Assembly (NCBI GenBank): GCA_020736575.1
Contig: JAGPYM010000033.1
Coordinates: forward strand, 62,001 to 126,000
DNA: 64,000 nt
Source: Thelonectria olida
Taxonomy: Eukaryota > Ascomycota > Sordariomycetes > Hypocreales > Nectriaceae
Direction: 5' to 3'
Part shown: piece by piece, positions 11,689 through 21,600 of the stretch
How the letters are laid out: each line of letters opens with the position of its first letter
How positions within the stretch are numbered: position 1 is the first letter of the stretch
Notes under the pieces: generated by a model
Databases searched by the model: none
What the model saw: only the letters and a program-made list of their open reading frames with translations
Told to the model about the DNA's origin: nothing
Made by a program: the position numbers and the translations under genes

Positions 11689-13704
11689 TCACTCGATACC
11701 CAACCCTTTCCGAAACCACTCGAACCTGTCTCGTGCAAGGGGTTTGGTAAACCCATCGGCAATTTGCTCTGCAGTTGGGATATGCTTCAATTGAACCGTC
11801 CCGGCTTCTTGAACTTCTCCTTGCCACTTGCGTTGAATTTCCATATGCTTAGTCCGTGAGTGATACTGCGGGTTCGAGGATAGGGCTATGGCTCCTTGGT
11901 TGTCGCCACAGATGATTGTTGCAGCTCTTCCTTGGCCTAGGTTCAGCTCATCGAGAAGCCTTCTCAGCCAGATCGCCTCCTTGGTTGCCTGAGTTTGCCC
12001 CATGAATTCAGCTTCGCAAGTTGATAAGGCAACGACACTCTGGCGCTTAGATTGCCAGCTGATTGCTCCGCTTCCGATGTTAAACAGGTATCCAGCAGTT
12101 GATCGTCGCGTGTCACGACAACCAGCCCAGTCCGCGTCTGTGTATCCTTCCAGCATTCGAAGATGGCCCTTGTACGTGAGCCTAAGATCCTTTGTGCCTT
12201 TGAGATACCGCAAGATGCGTCGTGCGAGCTTCATATGTTGTGGTCCTGGGTTCGCCAGATGCCGGCTCGCCATGGACACTGCGTATGCGATGTCCCCCCT
12301 TGTTCCGAGCATAATGTACATCAGAGATCCTATAATGCGTTGATATTCAACCCTCTGTCTTGAGGGACAGCTATAGTCTGGATTGTTTTCTGTCGGTGGC
12401 GAGGTTTCAATCGGTGTACTGACGGGGGTGCAATCGCTAAGCCCGAACTGCTGAACGACCTTGTTGATGTAGGCTCCTTGGCTCAGGTACAGCATCCTGT
12501 TCTGTCGGTCTCGTTGGATGGACATCCCGAGGTAGTAGCTGCAGGGTCCAAGATCTGTCATTTGGAAACGGTTTCTAAGGGCCCTCTTGATCCTTTTTAT
12601 CTCGGCGATGCTCGGCCCAACGATCAAGAGGTCATCCACGTACACTGCGATGTACATGTTGCTTCGCACAAAGATTCCGAGGTCGGCATTGATTGGTTCG
12701 AAGCCGAGGTTGCGTAGGAAGTTTGTGAGCGTTTGGTACCAGATGCGGGGAGCTTGCTTTAAGCCGTAGAGTGCTTTCCGGAGCTTGCAGACCCTCGATG
12801 TGCCGTCCGTCATGTGGTGAGGCTGTTCGACATAGATCTCATAATCTATACCACCATATAGAAAAGCTGTCTTGACGTCCATTTGTTCGATCTCAAGGTC
12901 TAGAGCGGCCGCGATTGCAAATAAAGCTTTATAGCTCATTGGCTTGACAACAGAGGCGAACGTTTCGTCGTAGTCGACTCCCTCTTCTTGTGTGAAACCC
13001 CTAACCACCCATCTGCTCTTGTGGCGGATGACCTCTCCTTGCGGTCCTCGCTTGAGCTTGAAGACCCATTTGCCACTGAGGACCCGTCGATCTCTGGGAG
13101 GGTCAACAAGCTCCCATGTCTTGTTTTGTTTGAGCGAATTGACTTCTTCAAGCATTGCCCCTTCCCATTCGGGCCAGCTTGTGTCGTTCTTCGCTTGGTG
13201 AACAGTTTTTGGTTCAAAGGGTTCCGTTTCTTCCGCAGCTACTGTCAAGAACGTCGGGATTACGTTGCCTTCAGATACATTCATCAGCGTGAGCTCTTCT
13301 ACGCTGTCATCGGATGTATCTGATGCGGCCTGCGGAATACGGATTCTGAGTTCAGGGTGATATTCTAAGGCTTCTTGCCTCACTCCATGAACTGGGCGAT
13401 CAAGCTGGAGCCTCGGATATCGTTGCCGTTCTCCTGAGTCTTGGTCATGACGAGCGTCGTCCCGTTGCTGGCCACCGTTGGGCAGTGGATCGTCTCTTTC
13501 TGGGGCATCCGGAAAAGACCCGAAAGTATCGTCACTCCCAAGAGGCGACAAGGTCCTGTCTCCCTGTTCAGCAACTGGCTGCGAGTCATCGTCACTCGAT
13601 TGGGACGGCTCTCGCTCTCCCGAGTCATCGTCACTCGATCGAGGTAGTGTTTGCGAGTCATCGTCACTCGCCCGAGGTAGTATTTGCGAGTCCCCGTCGC
13701 CCGC
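11689..13704 (-). CDS. Copia Pol C-terminal part: reverse transcriptase and RNase H
   Basis: This is the C-terminal part of the Copia polyprotein, in the same frame as the Gag-protease-integrase ORF upstream and separated from it only by a TAG at 13705-13707. The first ATG after the stop is at 13551, leaving 620 codons. It contains the RVT_2 reverse transcriptase (GKWVFKLKRG, QMDVKTAFLYG, YVDDLLIVG with the catalytic DD) and the Copia RNase H (GYTDADWAGCRDTRRSTAGY to STCEAEFMG, and KHMEIQRKWQ). It copies element RNA into DNA in cytoplasmic particles. The region next to the stop has tandem acidic repeats of the type SDDDSQTLP. Sister repeats carry CGG or CGA where the stop lies, so the TAG is most simply a mutation, though readthrough is possible. 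Confidence 0.92.
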   Translation of the reverse strand, partial: AGDGDSQILPRASDDDSQTLPRSSDDDSGEREPSQSSDDDSQPVAEQGDRTLSPLGSDDTFGSFPDAPERDDPLPNGGQQRDDARHDQDSGERQRYPRLQLDRPVHGVRQEALEYHPELRIRIPQAASDTSDDSVEELTLMNVSEGNVIPTFLTVAAEETEPFEPKTVHQAKNDTSWPEWEGAMLEEVNSLKQNKTWELVDPPRDRRVLSGKWVFKLKRGPQGEVIRHKSRWVVRGFTQEEGVDYDETFASVVKPMSYKALFAIAAALDLEIEQMDVKTAFLYGGIDYEIYVEQPHHMTDGTSRVCKLRKALYGLKQAPRIWYQTLTNFLRNLGFEPINADLGIFVRSNMYIAVYVDDLLIVGPSIAEIKRIKRALRNRFQMTDLGPCSYYLGMSIQRDRQNRMLYLSQGAYINKVVQQFGLSDCTPVSTPIETSPPTENNPDYSCPSRQRVEYQRIIGSLMYIMLGTRGDIAYAVSMASRHLANPGPQHMKLARRILRYLKGTKDLRLTYKGHLRMLEGYTDADWAGCRDTRRSTAGYLFNIGSGAISWQSKRQSVVALSTCEAEFMGQTQATKEAIWLRRLLDELNLGQGRAATIICGDNQGAIALSSNPQYHSRTKHMEIQRKWQGEVQEAGTVQLKHIPTAEQIADGFTKPLARDRFEWFRKGLGIE

Positions 13705-16317
13705 CTAAGGTAGTGCTTGCGAGTCCTCAGTGCTCGTACGAGGTAATATTTGCAAGTCCCCGTGGCTTGTTTCAGATAAGATTTGCTCTGGTGCTGCCAC
13801 GGTCGCGTGACGTCCAGAGGCTGCCACGGATGCTTGCCGTATGCTTACCGACGGTTGGTTTAGTGGCCCCACCGTCTCACTCCCCCCTGCGGCAGCAGCC
13901 GTTGCCTCAGGTGAGCCATATCGTTTGGCTCCCACATCTTGTACAGTCTGTGTGGAGGGAGTCATAAGGGCTTCATGGAATTCGGCATTTGGAGTCCCAA
14001 CAATCCTCCCATCTTCTAGTAGGATGCGGTAGTTGGTGTTTCCCTCGTAGCCCAATAAAATGCATGGCCTTGTTCGTGGCTCAGTCAGCTTCTTCCTTTG
14101 CTTCGGTGGGACCAGGTATTCCCCCCTCGACCCGATCACCCTTAGTCGTGATAAATCAGGCTTCTCGCCGTACCATGCCTGGTACGGTGTCATCTGAAGC
14201 TTTGACGAGGGCGATCGGTTGGAAAGGTATGCTGCTGTTCGGGCTATCTCTGGCCAAAACTTTGATGGGAGTTTAGCATGCGCTAGTGTAGGCCCGACTC
14301 GATCGTATATTGTCCTGTGAGCTCTTTCGGCAACGCCGTTCTGCTGATGTTGATCAACGCCAGTGACCTCGGCTTGAATTGCCCGAGAGAAGAGGATAAA
14401 TTTCATTTGTTCTCCCACTTGCTCAGGAATCCGGTCAAGTCGTATTCGTCTACATTTTCGTTCAAGGCGCTCGTTATGATCGAGGAAGAAGCGCAGTGAC
14501 TCAATGACAAATCCCTGTCGTCGTGGTATGGGGATGACTTCGATCCACCCGGTCGAATCATCGACGATGGTGAGCCAGTAGCGACTGCCATCAAGGCCCT
14601 CATCGAACGGTCCTGCGACGTCCATGTGAAGAAGCTCCATTGGGTATTCTCCCTTTCTGCCTGAGCTGTTGTGCGGCTTTTCAGTCATTCGCCCTTGAAG
14701 GCAGGGATTGCATGGTTCTCGTGGTTGTACGTCTCGAATGCCGTGGGCTTGCTTCTTAAGCCGCCGTAAATTCGCATCGCTCAGATGGGCCAGTCGGTTG
14801 TGCCAGAGGGTCATTTGTGGGCTAACGTGGTAGGCTGGAAAAGAGAGGTTCGTCCATAGGTCGAGTGCGTAAACACCGTGGTATTTGCTTGCGGTGTACC
14901 CGCTCCTCTTACTTAATTTGTTGCGGATACTCGCGCCCTTGCTTGAGAACTCGACTTTGGCTCCTCGTTCGAGTAACTGGAGCACGGATATGAGGTTTGC
15001 TTGTGCAGGTGGGACAAAAAGGACATTGTCGAGGACGAGCCATCTCCTTCTACCCCGTGCATTGCACAGAACATTTACCGTCCCCACCCCTGAGGGAGAT
15101 GTGGATGCATCAACGCTCCTAAGTGCGGGCCCGTGATACATGTCCATCTGAACAAACTTCGAGGCGTCATTGCATACGTGCTGGGCAGAGCCACTGTCGA
15201 CGATCCAGGCGTCGCGGATTGGGAGCGTCCTCGTAGCCATCATCGCGAGGGTGTAGGTGCGTGCGGCGCAACTGCGTTCGACGTCCTTTCCAAATGCCGC
15301 ATTGATATCTTCTCCTGTAGCCTTGATCGCCATGAAGGTGGGCTTCTTCGGGTCTTTCGGACCAGCCGCATCGTCATCCTCATCATCAGTGGAGTGCTGT
15401 CTCTTTGACGGCTTTCGACCGTTGGCTTGCGAGGCCCGTGTCCTTGCCTTGTTGCCCCTTTCGTCTTTCCCTTGGCCTTTTAGCTTTGGATTTTTCTTGA
15501 AGCACTCGGTTTCGACGTGGTAGGGCTTTCGGCAGAAGGAGCAGTAGGGAACATTGTCGATCTCTATTCGGCATGTGGTTCCATCAGATGACGGAATGAG
15601 GTTCTTTTGGCCAGGCCCCCGAACCAGAGCAAGAACAGGAAGCACCTGCACCTCACTCGATTGTTTTCCCAGCTGCCCTTTCCTGTGTTCTTCCTCGATT
15701 GCCTTGTTCTCAATGTAGTCGAACGTGGGTGCCGCTTTGACTACATTCCCGTCTGCGTCTCTGTCGTTTACGAGATCCATTTGCCTGAATATGTGGTCAC
15801 GGAAGGCTTCATACTCAGGGCCTAGTGCGTGCATGAAGAAGAACATCCGCTCAATTTCTGATGTGACACAGTCGGGATCAAGTAGGAGCTTCTCGGCGTG
15901 AATCCTTCTGATCTCAGCTCCAAGGGCTTGGGCGCTCCCACACTTTTCTCGCGTGAGGGACATGTATCGTCGTTGGAGGTTGACATAGGTCCCAGAGCCT
16001 TCTGGCTTGAAGTTCTCCTTGACTGCCCCGACAAGAGAGTGAACTCGATGGATCTCAAAGGCATTGATCCGTTGCGCAGCATTGTGCGTCAACTTTGCCG
16101 TGAGCATTGCTGAGTAGAACTTCTGGCGGCGGTCCCATTGTTGCACATCCTCTTCTTCTAATGGTGGGTCTGCTCCGTCTTCAGCAACAGCCGATATTTG
16201 AATGAATTCTTTGACCTTCTGGTTCCACTTGAACCAGTCATTGGCATTGTCGAGTGTTGGGATAGCATTATAGAACGCATTTAGGCCGAATTGTTCAAAC
16301 TTTGCAATGTCCGTCAT
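13705..16317 (-). CDS. Copia Gag-protease-integrase ORF, ends at in-frame TAG
   Basis: An 870-residue ORF. In order: a UBN2-like Gag N-terminus, a CCHC zinc knuckle CSFCRKPYHVETEC near residue 260, the aspartic protease active site WIVDSGSAQH, the pre-integrase HHCC region (WHNRLAHLSD to CNPCLQGRM), and the integrase core beginning LLHMDVAGPFDEG with DDST and GVAERAHRTI further on. It makes particle protein and inserts the cDNA. Its ATG at 16315-16317 overlaps the TGA of the upstream SANT-like ORF as ATGA, so a ribosome finishing the first ORF would sit on the start of this one. Kozak context is ordinary. It continues in frame past the TAG into reverse transcriptase. Confidence 0.93.
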   Translation of the reverse strand: MTDIAKFEQFGLNAFYNAIPTLDNANDWFKWNQKVKEFIQISAVAEDGADPPLEEEDVQQWDRRQKFYSAMLTAKLTHNAAQRINAFEIHRVHSLVGAVKENFKPEGSGTYVNLQRRYMSLTREKCGSAQALGAEIRRIHAEKLLLDPDCVTSEIERMFFFMHALGPEYEAFRDHIFRQMDLVNDRDADGNVVKAAPTFDYIENKAIEEEHRKGQLGKQSSEVQVLPVLALVRGPGQKNLIPSSDGTTCRIEIDNVPYCSFCRKPYHVETECFKKNPKLKGQGKDERGNKARTRASQANGRKPSKRQHSTDDEDDDAAGPKDPKKPTFMAIKATGEDINAAFGKDVERSCAARTYTLAMMATRTLPIRDAWIVDSGSAQHVCNDASKFVQMDMYHGPALRSVDASTSPSGVGTVNVLCNARGRRRWLVLDNVLFVPPAQANLISVLQLLERGAKVEFSSKGASIRNKLSKRSGYTASKYHGVYALDLWTNLSFPAYHVSPQMTLWHNRLAHLSDANLRRLKKQAHGIRDVQPREPCNPCLQGRMTEKPHNSSGRKGEYPMELLHMDVAGPFDEGLDGSRYWLTIVDDSTGWIEVIPIPRRQGFVIESLRFFLDHNERLERKCRRIRLDRIPEQVGEQMKFILFSRAIQAEVTGVDQHQQNGVAERAHRTIYDRVGPTLAHAKLPSKFWPEIARTAAYLSNRSPSSKLQMTPYQAWYGEKPDLSRLRVIGSRGEYLVPPKQRKKLTEPRTRPCILLGYEGNTNYRILLEDGRIVGTPNAEFHEALMTPSTQTVQDVGAKRYGSPEATAAAAGGSETVGPLNQPSVSIRQASVAASGRHATVAAPEQILSETSHGDLQILPRTSTEDSQALP

Positions 16318-17150
16318 GGTGAGGCCGGATATTCTTCTGCACTGAGGAACTCGTCGCCGGGCGAGCTTGGAATGATGGAAAGGCCAGGATCTGGCGGGTT
16401 GACCGGACGTACTTCTAGGCCAAAAAGCTCTAGGCTTGATGCGTTACTGAGCAGGCTCAAGGCGACGGAGGGACTGCGATCATTCAATTCCGGTGTAGGC
16501 GATTGAGAAGGTGGATAGTAATCTGTGTCAGGTGCCGTGTGTTGCTTCCAGTGAGTTTTATATGCCTGACAGAAGTGGGGAAATCGTGAGCGGTCAACCA
16601 GACACGGCGAACTATTTTCCTTGAAGCTCTTAGGTCTATTTGGACGAAGTTTATAACGACTGGTAATGCTATTGTTGGTGGAGGTTGTACATTCGTCCTC
16701 AGAACTTGATGCGGTCAAAGCCACGAGCTCGATGTCATTCCCGGTCTGAACAGAACTAGAAGCGGCTGGAATGGAGTGACTTCTTCCTTGCTTGGAGGAA
16801 GGAGTAGATATGGGGGTTCTATTGCGGATGCCGCTCCCTTCACCGACAATATTCGTGGGGTTGACAGGCAGAGACAATGCCGCTGTCGCGCGGTGCATGC
16901 GTTCTTCAGTCGGTATGTGCGTGTAAGCTAGCCTAACTGCAGCAGCCGATTTTGACGAGAAGAATGTCCTTTGAATTTGGACCCAGCTCCAATTGCGATG
17001 CAGCCGAAGATACGTAATGAGGTTTAGTTCCTCGTCCGTCCAGCGGTGAAACGTTCCTCGCTGCTTTCTCTGTGGTCGCGGTGGTTTCTTTGGAGATATA
17101 GTCGATAGTTGAAGAAGGTCAACTAAGGATCCAGTGATTGGGAATGGCAT
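16314..17150 (-). CDS. Myb/SANT-like ORF inside the Copia element, upstream of gag
   Basis: A 278-residue ORF between the primer-binding site and gag-pol on the same strand. Residues about 33-80 read RWTDEELNLITYLRLHRNWS followed by WVQIQRTFF, KSAAAVR and AYTHIP. That is the spacing of a Myb/SANT helix-turn-helix, with W and EE in helix 1, W..IQ in helix 2, and AVR..Y in helix 3. The rest is Ser/Thr/Pro-rich and probably disordered. Standard Copia elements have one gag-pol ORF, so this is an accessory gene, possibly DNA-binding for self-regulation or target choice. Its TGA overlaps the gag ATG by ATGA. The frame continues upstream through one TAG (17154-17156) into 63-bp repeats. The SANT call rests on pattern reading only. 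Confidence 0.7.
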   Translation of the reverse strand: MPFPITGSLVDLLQLSTISPKKPPRPQRKQRGTFHRWTDEELNLITYLRLHRNWSWVQIQRTFFSSKSAAAVRLAYTHIPTEERMHRATAALSLPVNPTNIVGEGSGIRNRTPISTPSSKQGRSHSIPAASSSVQTGNDIELVALTASSSEDECTTSTNNSITSRYKLRPNRPKSFKENSSPCLVDRSRFPHFCQAYKTHWKQHTAPDTDYYPPSQSPTPELNDRSPSVALSLLSNASSLELFGLEVRPVNPPDPGLSIIPSSPGDEFLSAEEYPASP

Positions 17151-17153
17151 TTT

Positions 17154-17423
17154 CTATTCCATTGTGTGTTGCATGCCGTTCTGGTGAAGCGGGTTTGAGC
17201 TTACGCGGCGGGTCTGTGATTTATCTTCTTCTTGTGGTTTCACGACTGTAGCACCATCGCTGCTGTGACGTCTTTTGATGGGGGTTTTGTCTTGTTGTGG
17301 TTTCACAAATGCAGCATCATCGCTGCTGCGACGTCTTTTGATGGGTCTGTTGTCTGGTTGTGGTTTCACAACTGTAGCACCATCGCTGCTGTGACGTAGG
17401 CTGCTTGATCTTTTCGCCTTTCA
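17154..17423 (-). repeat. 63-bp in-frame tandem repeats in the Copia leader
   Basis: Three copies of a 63-bp unit, recognised by GTGGTTTCAC at about 17234, 17297 and 17360, lie in the 5' leader. On the minus strand the unit keeps frame as 21-residue repeats of the type VKPQ..D..PIKRR.SSD.A. It is in frame with the SANT-like ORF but separated from it by a TAG at 17154-17156, and it has no upstream ATG. It may be a lost basic N-terminal extension of that ORF. Confidence 0.6.
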
Positions 17424-17535
17424 ATTTGTCATTTCTAATAGGTTGGTTAGAGATTGCTAGAGAGGGTTATCACTCATTTGCGGAAGCTTAGCTGTAGACA
17501 TATGTAGTTCCGGGTCTCGCTTGCGTGCAGAACCC

Positions 17536-17547
17536 GGGCTCATAACC
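17536..17547 (-). other. Copia primer-binding site (half initiator tRNA-Met)
   Basis: Directly inside the 5' LTR the + strand reads GGGCTCATAACC, which equals the anticodon stem-loop of eukaryotic initiator tRNA-Met (CAU anticodon). The sense strand is therefore complementary to the tRNA's internal half, the priming mode known for Drosophila copia and several fungal Copia elements. Confidence 0.85.
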
Positions 17548-17670
17548 TGTTGGAATGAGTGATTGTGTTTGTTATTCTATATATTATTCAAACAGGCGGG
17601 AGCATTCATACTTATACACATCCCCAACTCCTGTTACGCATTACTGTTTCAAACACCGTGATGTTTGACA
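17548..17670 (-). repeat. Copia 5' LTR
   Basis: The 123-bp repeat matches 11412-11534 over its whole length by eye. It is the 5' LTR because the primer-binding site adjoins its inner edge. The outer flank (GTATACGTGAC) does not resemble the flank of the other LTR. Confidence 0.95.
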
Positions 17671-18001
17671 GTATACGTGACAAGTGCGGTCTCAGATTAC
17701 TATGCTGGTCTTGTATCCTAGTGAATAAACTAACTGCACACAATCGTCGTCTTAATTAGAGATGGCTTTCATGAAACCTTGTTGAACGTTCTCGAGCTCA
17801 GTTGGTCATTGGCACCTTCGGGAATTGTTCATGTGTGGGAAGAGCTGATATGGAATCGATCCTTGCTCATTGGGTCTGTGATTTCAATCTAGTGGCTATC
17901 TTCTGCTTACTCGATGCAAAGCTGTCCGCATCGACGAAATGCTCCCTTGCTAGCAGAAACTATCCTGATTTTTCCTGATAGGGACTGGATATAATTTGTC
18001 C

Positions 18002-18307
18002 TTATCCCACGGTTAGAGAGATGAAGTCTGTCTGGAGTAGCGAACTCACAAGTTCGCTAGTTGCAAGTGGAAATGATGGATCGTTGGTCGAGATGAAGTC
18101 GCGGTACCGACGATTTCGGCGCACTTGAATGTATACATCTGCGTCGTAACGACGACTTACTTGATTGCATCTTTGCATAAGGCGCTGCATGGCCCTAGAG
18201 AAATTTTCATTCGTTCTATCTCGCTTTTTCGGAAGAGATTCCATGATGCTGGAGGAGACGATCCTCTGCAACGGACTGTCGAGCAAGGCATTAGATGTTA
18301 ACTTCAT
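18002..18307 (-). CDS. small basic protein, possibly MADS-like
   Basis: A 101-residue single-exon ORF from ATG at 18305-18307; a second ATG at 18242-18244 is also possible. The segment KKRDRTNENFSRAMQRLMQR, then SRRYDADVYIQVRRNRRYRD and NDPSFPLATSEL loosely follows the layout of short fungal MADS/SRF-type proteins: a basic helix, an ADVYI strand, a charged turn, then a strand ending in fP. If so it would be nuclear and DNA-binding. The resemblance is weak and read by eye. It lies about 330 bp outside the Copia 5' LTR and is intact. It may equally be an unrelated ORF. Confidence 0.35.
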   Translation of the reverse strand: MKLTSNALLDSPLQRIVSSSIMESLPKKRDRTNENFSRAMQRLMQRCNQVSRRYDADVYIQVRRNRRYRDFISTNDPSFPLATSELVSSLLQTDFISLTVG

Positions 18308-18639
18308 ATATGATGTTCTCTACCGCGGCTACGGTTATCGTCCATTTCCTAACTCCTTTGTATAATCCCACTGAGATCCACAACCATGCCCCATTCTAGC
18401 AACACTTCAAAGCGCACCACGTTGCATATACTGTACCTTGCCAATTGACCATATTTGGCTTCTGTGGAAGGGAAGGCTAGTTGTTGTGCGCATCCGCCCT
18501 GCAAGCAAGATCTGTTTCTACCATATGCGAGATTCTTTCCACAACCACCGATTCTAATATGTACTTTGCCTAGCGTAGCCAGTAGCGAAATTTGGCGCCA
18601 GGCTTTTGCTCTTAGTGCATGCTCTGTATGTACAACGCA

Positions 18640-18690
18640 ACGCAACGCAATTTATTACGCCCGGCGGCTCTTGAGCCGAAAGGGGCGACT
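18640..18690 (-). repeat. second LINE-subfamily 3' tail with (CAACG)n repeats
   Basis: CAACGCAACGCAACG is followed by AATTTATTACGCCCGGCGGC, the same short 3' end as at 10392. The tail of the long LINE begins straight after it, so one LINE has landed at the 3' end of another. Confidence 0.55.
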
Positions 18691-21600
18691 GAATGAATGA
18701 ATGAATGAAATTTATTACGCCCGGGAGGACCAAGCCTCATAGGGCCATGACGCTAAACTATTTTCAGTTCTAACGATTAATCGAGATCACCCAGAAGCCC
18801 CACATTCTTCCTCGTCCACTGATTAGTCCCGCCTCGCTTGACTCTGATGTGACAGGCCTGCTTGAAGGCCAGTTTCTCCAAGTGTTCAGCATCCTATCTT
18901 CAGCAGCTGAAGCATGGTCTGCCAACTTGAGGCTGTTTGATGTTAGTATCGCCAGATTTGGCCGCTAAATGTGGTTAGTTAGTAGGTTATACAGTCTGGT
19001 TTGCATCAAGTCTCCTCGTGTCCATGGCGAACTTAATCGCCGCCCGCACCGCCTGTAGGTTAGGTGTCCATTTAGGTCCATCCGATGCTGCCTTTCCGCC
19101 CAAAAAGAAAGGGAGGTTTCCCATCATTGTTTGTCCGACTTGTCGCATGCCGTCTCGCTGCGTGTCCCATTTCGTACACCGGAATAGAAAATGTTCCATC
19201 GTTTCTGCTGCTTGTCCACAAGTGCACATGTCCGATTCTGCTGCTCCAATCCTGTGCAGGTAGCTGTTGATTCTAGCCATCCCCGTGCGGAGCTGGGAGA
19301 GCATGTCTGCTTCGCGTCTCTTCAGTCCATCATACAGGGAGCGTGTGTGTGTACCTGGTAACGCTTTGTCGATTCGCTTCGCGTACTTTCCGACCCCATC
19401 GGGCAGGATCTTCTGCCGCTGTTGCTGTGCGATCGCTAGTCTCATCCGTGTGGAACGCGCTTGGTATATTGGTTTCTCAGGTCTCTGTCTTCCTCGTGCG
19501 GCTCTTCGCGCTTCCGTCTTTGCCTCGCTGCCCATCGGGAAGTCCTTGTCTCCGGCTGGTACCCACAGCATTTTAACGATGTTGCCACTCTTCTGGAGTC
19601 GTTCGGCATGCCTATGGATCTCCTGGACGGTACATTGTCCCGACTGCTGTTGCGGCCGCGCGATCACTTGCAGTGCTGATCGGCTGCTCGTCATAACGGT
19701 CAACTGTCGATGTTGAAGTCCATCTGGCATGCATCTCAGCGCCGTCGCTATAGCTTCCAGCTCTGCCGTGTACACGTTCTGGTCGTCTCTGGAACCGATC
19801 ATAATCGAGTACCTGGCCACCACCTCGCCCGGTCTGTTGCTCAGAGTATCACGGACGATGCCGCCCATGCCTACCCTTCCTGCCTTCTCAGAGGCACTGG
19901 TTGCCACCAGGATGCCCTCCATCCTGTTGGCGGTTTCTGTCGCCATATCTCGGTCGAGGTCGTACCCGATGGGCAGGCGGCTGTGCCATGGTGGTAGTGT
20001 ATATGCCTGGATTGTTTCCATTCGTTCAGCTGTGTTCCCTCCTTGTGCCAGCGCGAGTTTCTTCATCGGAGACAGGTATCTCCGGCTGCTTGACATCTTG
20101 AGACCCGCGAGTGGGTGCGTCTTTGGTAGGGTGTGCAGGTTGATCCAGAGCCTAGTGCCGGCTCGGGCATGCCGTTCCCTTATCGTGGGGATGCTTGCCT
20201 CTGCTTCTAACACAGCCGTCGCTGCCGTTCGGAAAGCGCCGGTGATCGCTTGCGCCCCTACTTTCTGTGCTCTGTTCAGCCAACTCAATTCTCTTATCCC
20301 GCACGCATGCGCCCACACGGTGGAGGCGTAGTCCATGGTTGGTGCCACTGTAGCCGTGAAGAGCTGCCTTGCTGTCCGAGGTGATAGCATCTTGAGCCTC
20401 CTCAGGCACATGGCGGCCGCCAAGCCCTTGGCTGCTGCTCTGGCCATGTGTTCCTTGTACCGTAGCTTCGCATCCATCACCACTCCCAGGATCTTGGCGC
20501 TTGGTGTCGGTCTGACCTCTCTTCCTTTGATCACGAATGGCGTGTCGCTGGTGCGCTCGGCATTGCGCGTGAAGTGTATGATGGTTGTCTTGTCGCCTTC
20601 GAATGTTGCACCGCTCCGTCTTTCCCATTCCAGTGCCTTGTCTATGATGGCTTGAATGCCCGCTCTGTTTGTCTCCGCCGTTGGCCCCGTCACCCAGGCC
20701 GAGTAGTCGTCGACGAATGCCATCGAGCCGCCCGTTGAGTTGATCCTACTCTGTACCAGATCCGCGTTGAAAAACAGGAACAGCACCGGCGACAGCGGCG
20801 ACCCCTGCGGAAGGCCCGCTTGGGGTAGCGGCTGTCGCTCCGACGTGTAGTCGTTCACTACGATGCTCGCTGTGCGATTTGAGCAGAAAGCATCGATCCA
20901 TTTGACTAGCCACCGTGGTATGCCTCTGGCCTCCAGTCTTTGCAGAAGTCGATCCTTGAATACGCCGTTGTATGCGCCTTTCACATCGAAGCTGATCAGA
21001 CTAACCACCTTGCGGTTTCTCCACGCCCTGTAGATCTGTTCCTGCAGGAGCAGCAGTGCCTGTTCCGTCGACCTCCGTTTTCTTGCTCCAAAGTGGTTTG
21101 TGGGTAGGAGTCCGAACGTCTCGACGGCGTACGAAATCCTGTCCGCCACGACGGCCTCGAGAATCTTACCCAGCGTCGGCAGTAGTGAGATGGGTCGCCA
21201 TGTCTTGGCGATCGCGTAGTCGCCCTTGTCTGGTTTCTTGAGCGGGATGATCTTGGCGCTTCTCCACTGGTCCGGCAGTACTCCATCTATCAATGACGTT
21301 CGGAATAAGTGTAATACCCGGTCTTGGACCACTGGCCAAAGTTGTTTCCATACCATCGCCGGTAAGCCGTCTTCCCCGGGTGCTTTCCATGCTTTGGCCT
21401 CCATGACTTTCTGCTCCACCTCGTCCAGGGTTATGTTCGGCATGTCCACCTCCATCCGGCGGGGACGGGTCCCTTCATCTTCGATGACGGCCGGCAGTGG
21501 TGGGAAGAAAGCGCTAAGCAGCTCCTCTGCCTGCTCTGCCTTGTCCTTTGTCTTTGTTCCATCCGGCCTCTTGAGCGGTGGGATCTTGTCGCTCATGGCA

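Larger units (their letters stand above)
11412..17670 (-). mobile_element. Complete Ty1/Copia LTR retrotransposon with an extra SANT ORF
   Basis: A 6.26-kb element on the minus strand with two 123-bp LTRs that look identical, each bounded by TG and CA. Inside the 5' LTR (right side) lies a primer-binding site complementary to the initiator tRNA-Met anticodon region, and beside the 3' LTR lies a purine tract GAGTGGGAG. Order in the sense direction is LTR, PBS, repeat-rich leader, SANT-like ORF, gag-pol with one in-frame TAG, PPT, LTR. The flanks do not match (GGGAC on the left, GTATA on the right), so no target duplication is visible. Identical LTRs imply a young copy, or conversion between LTRs. 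Confidence 0.93.
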
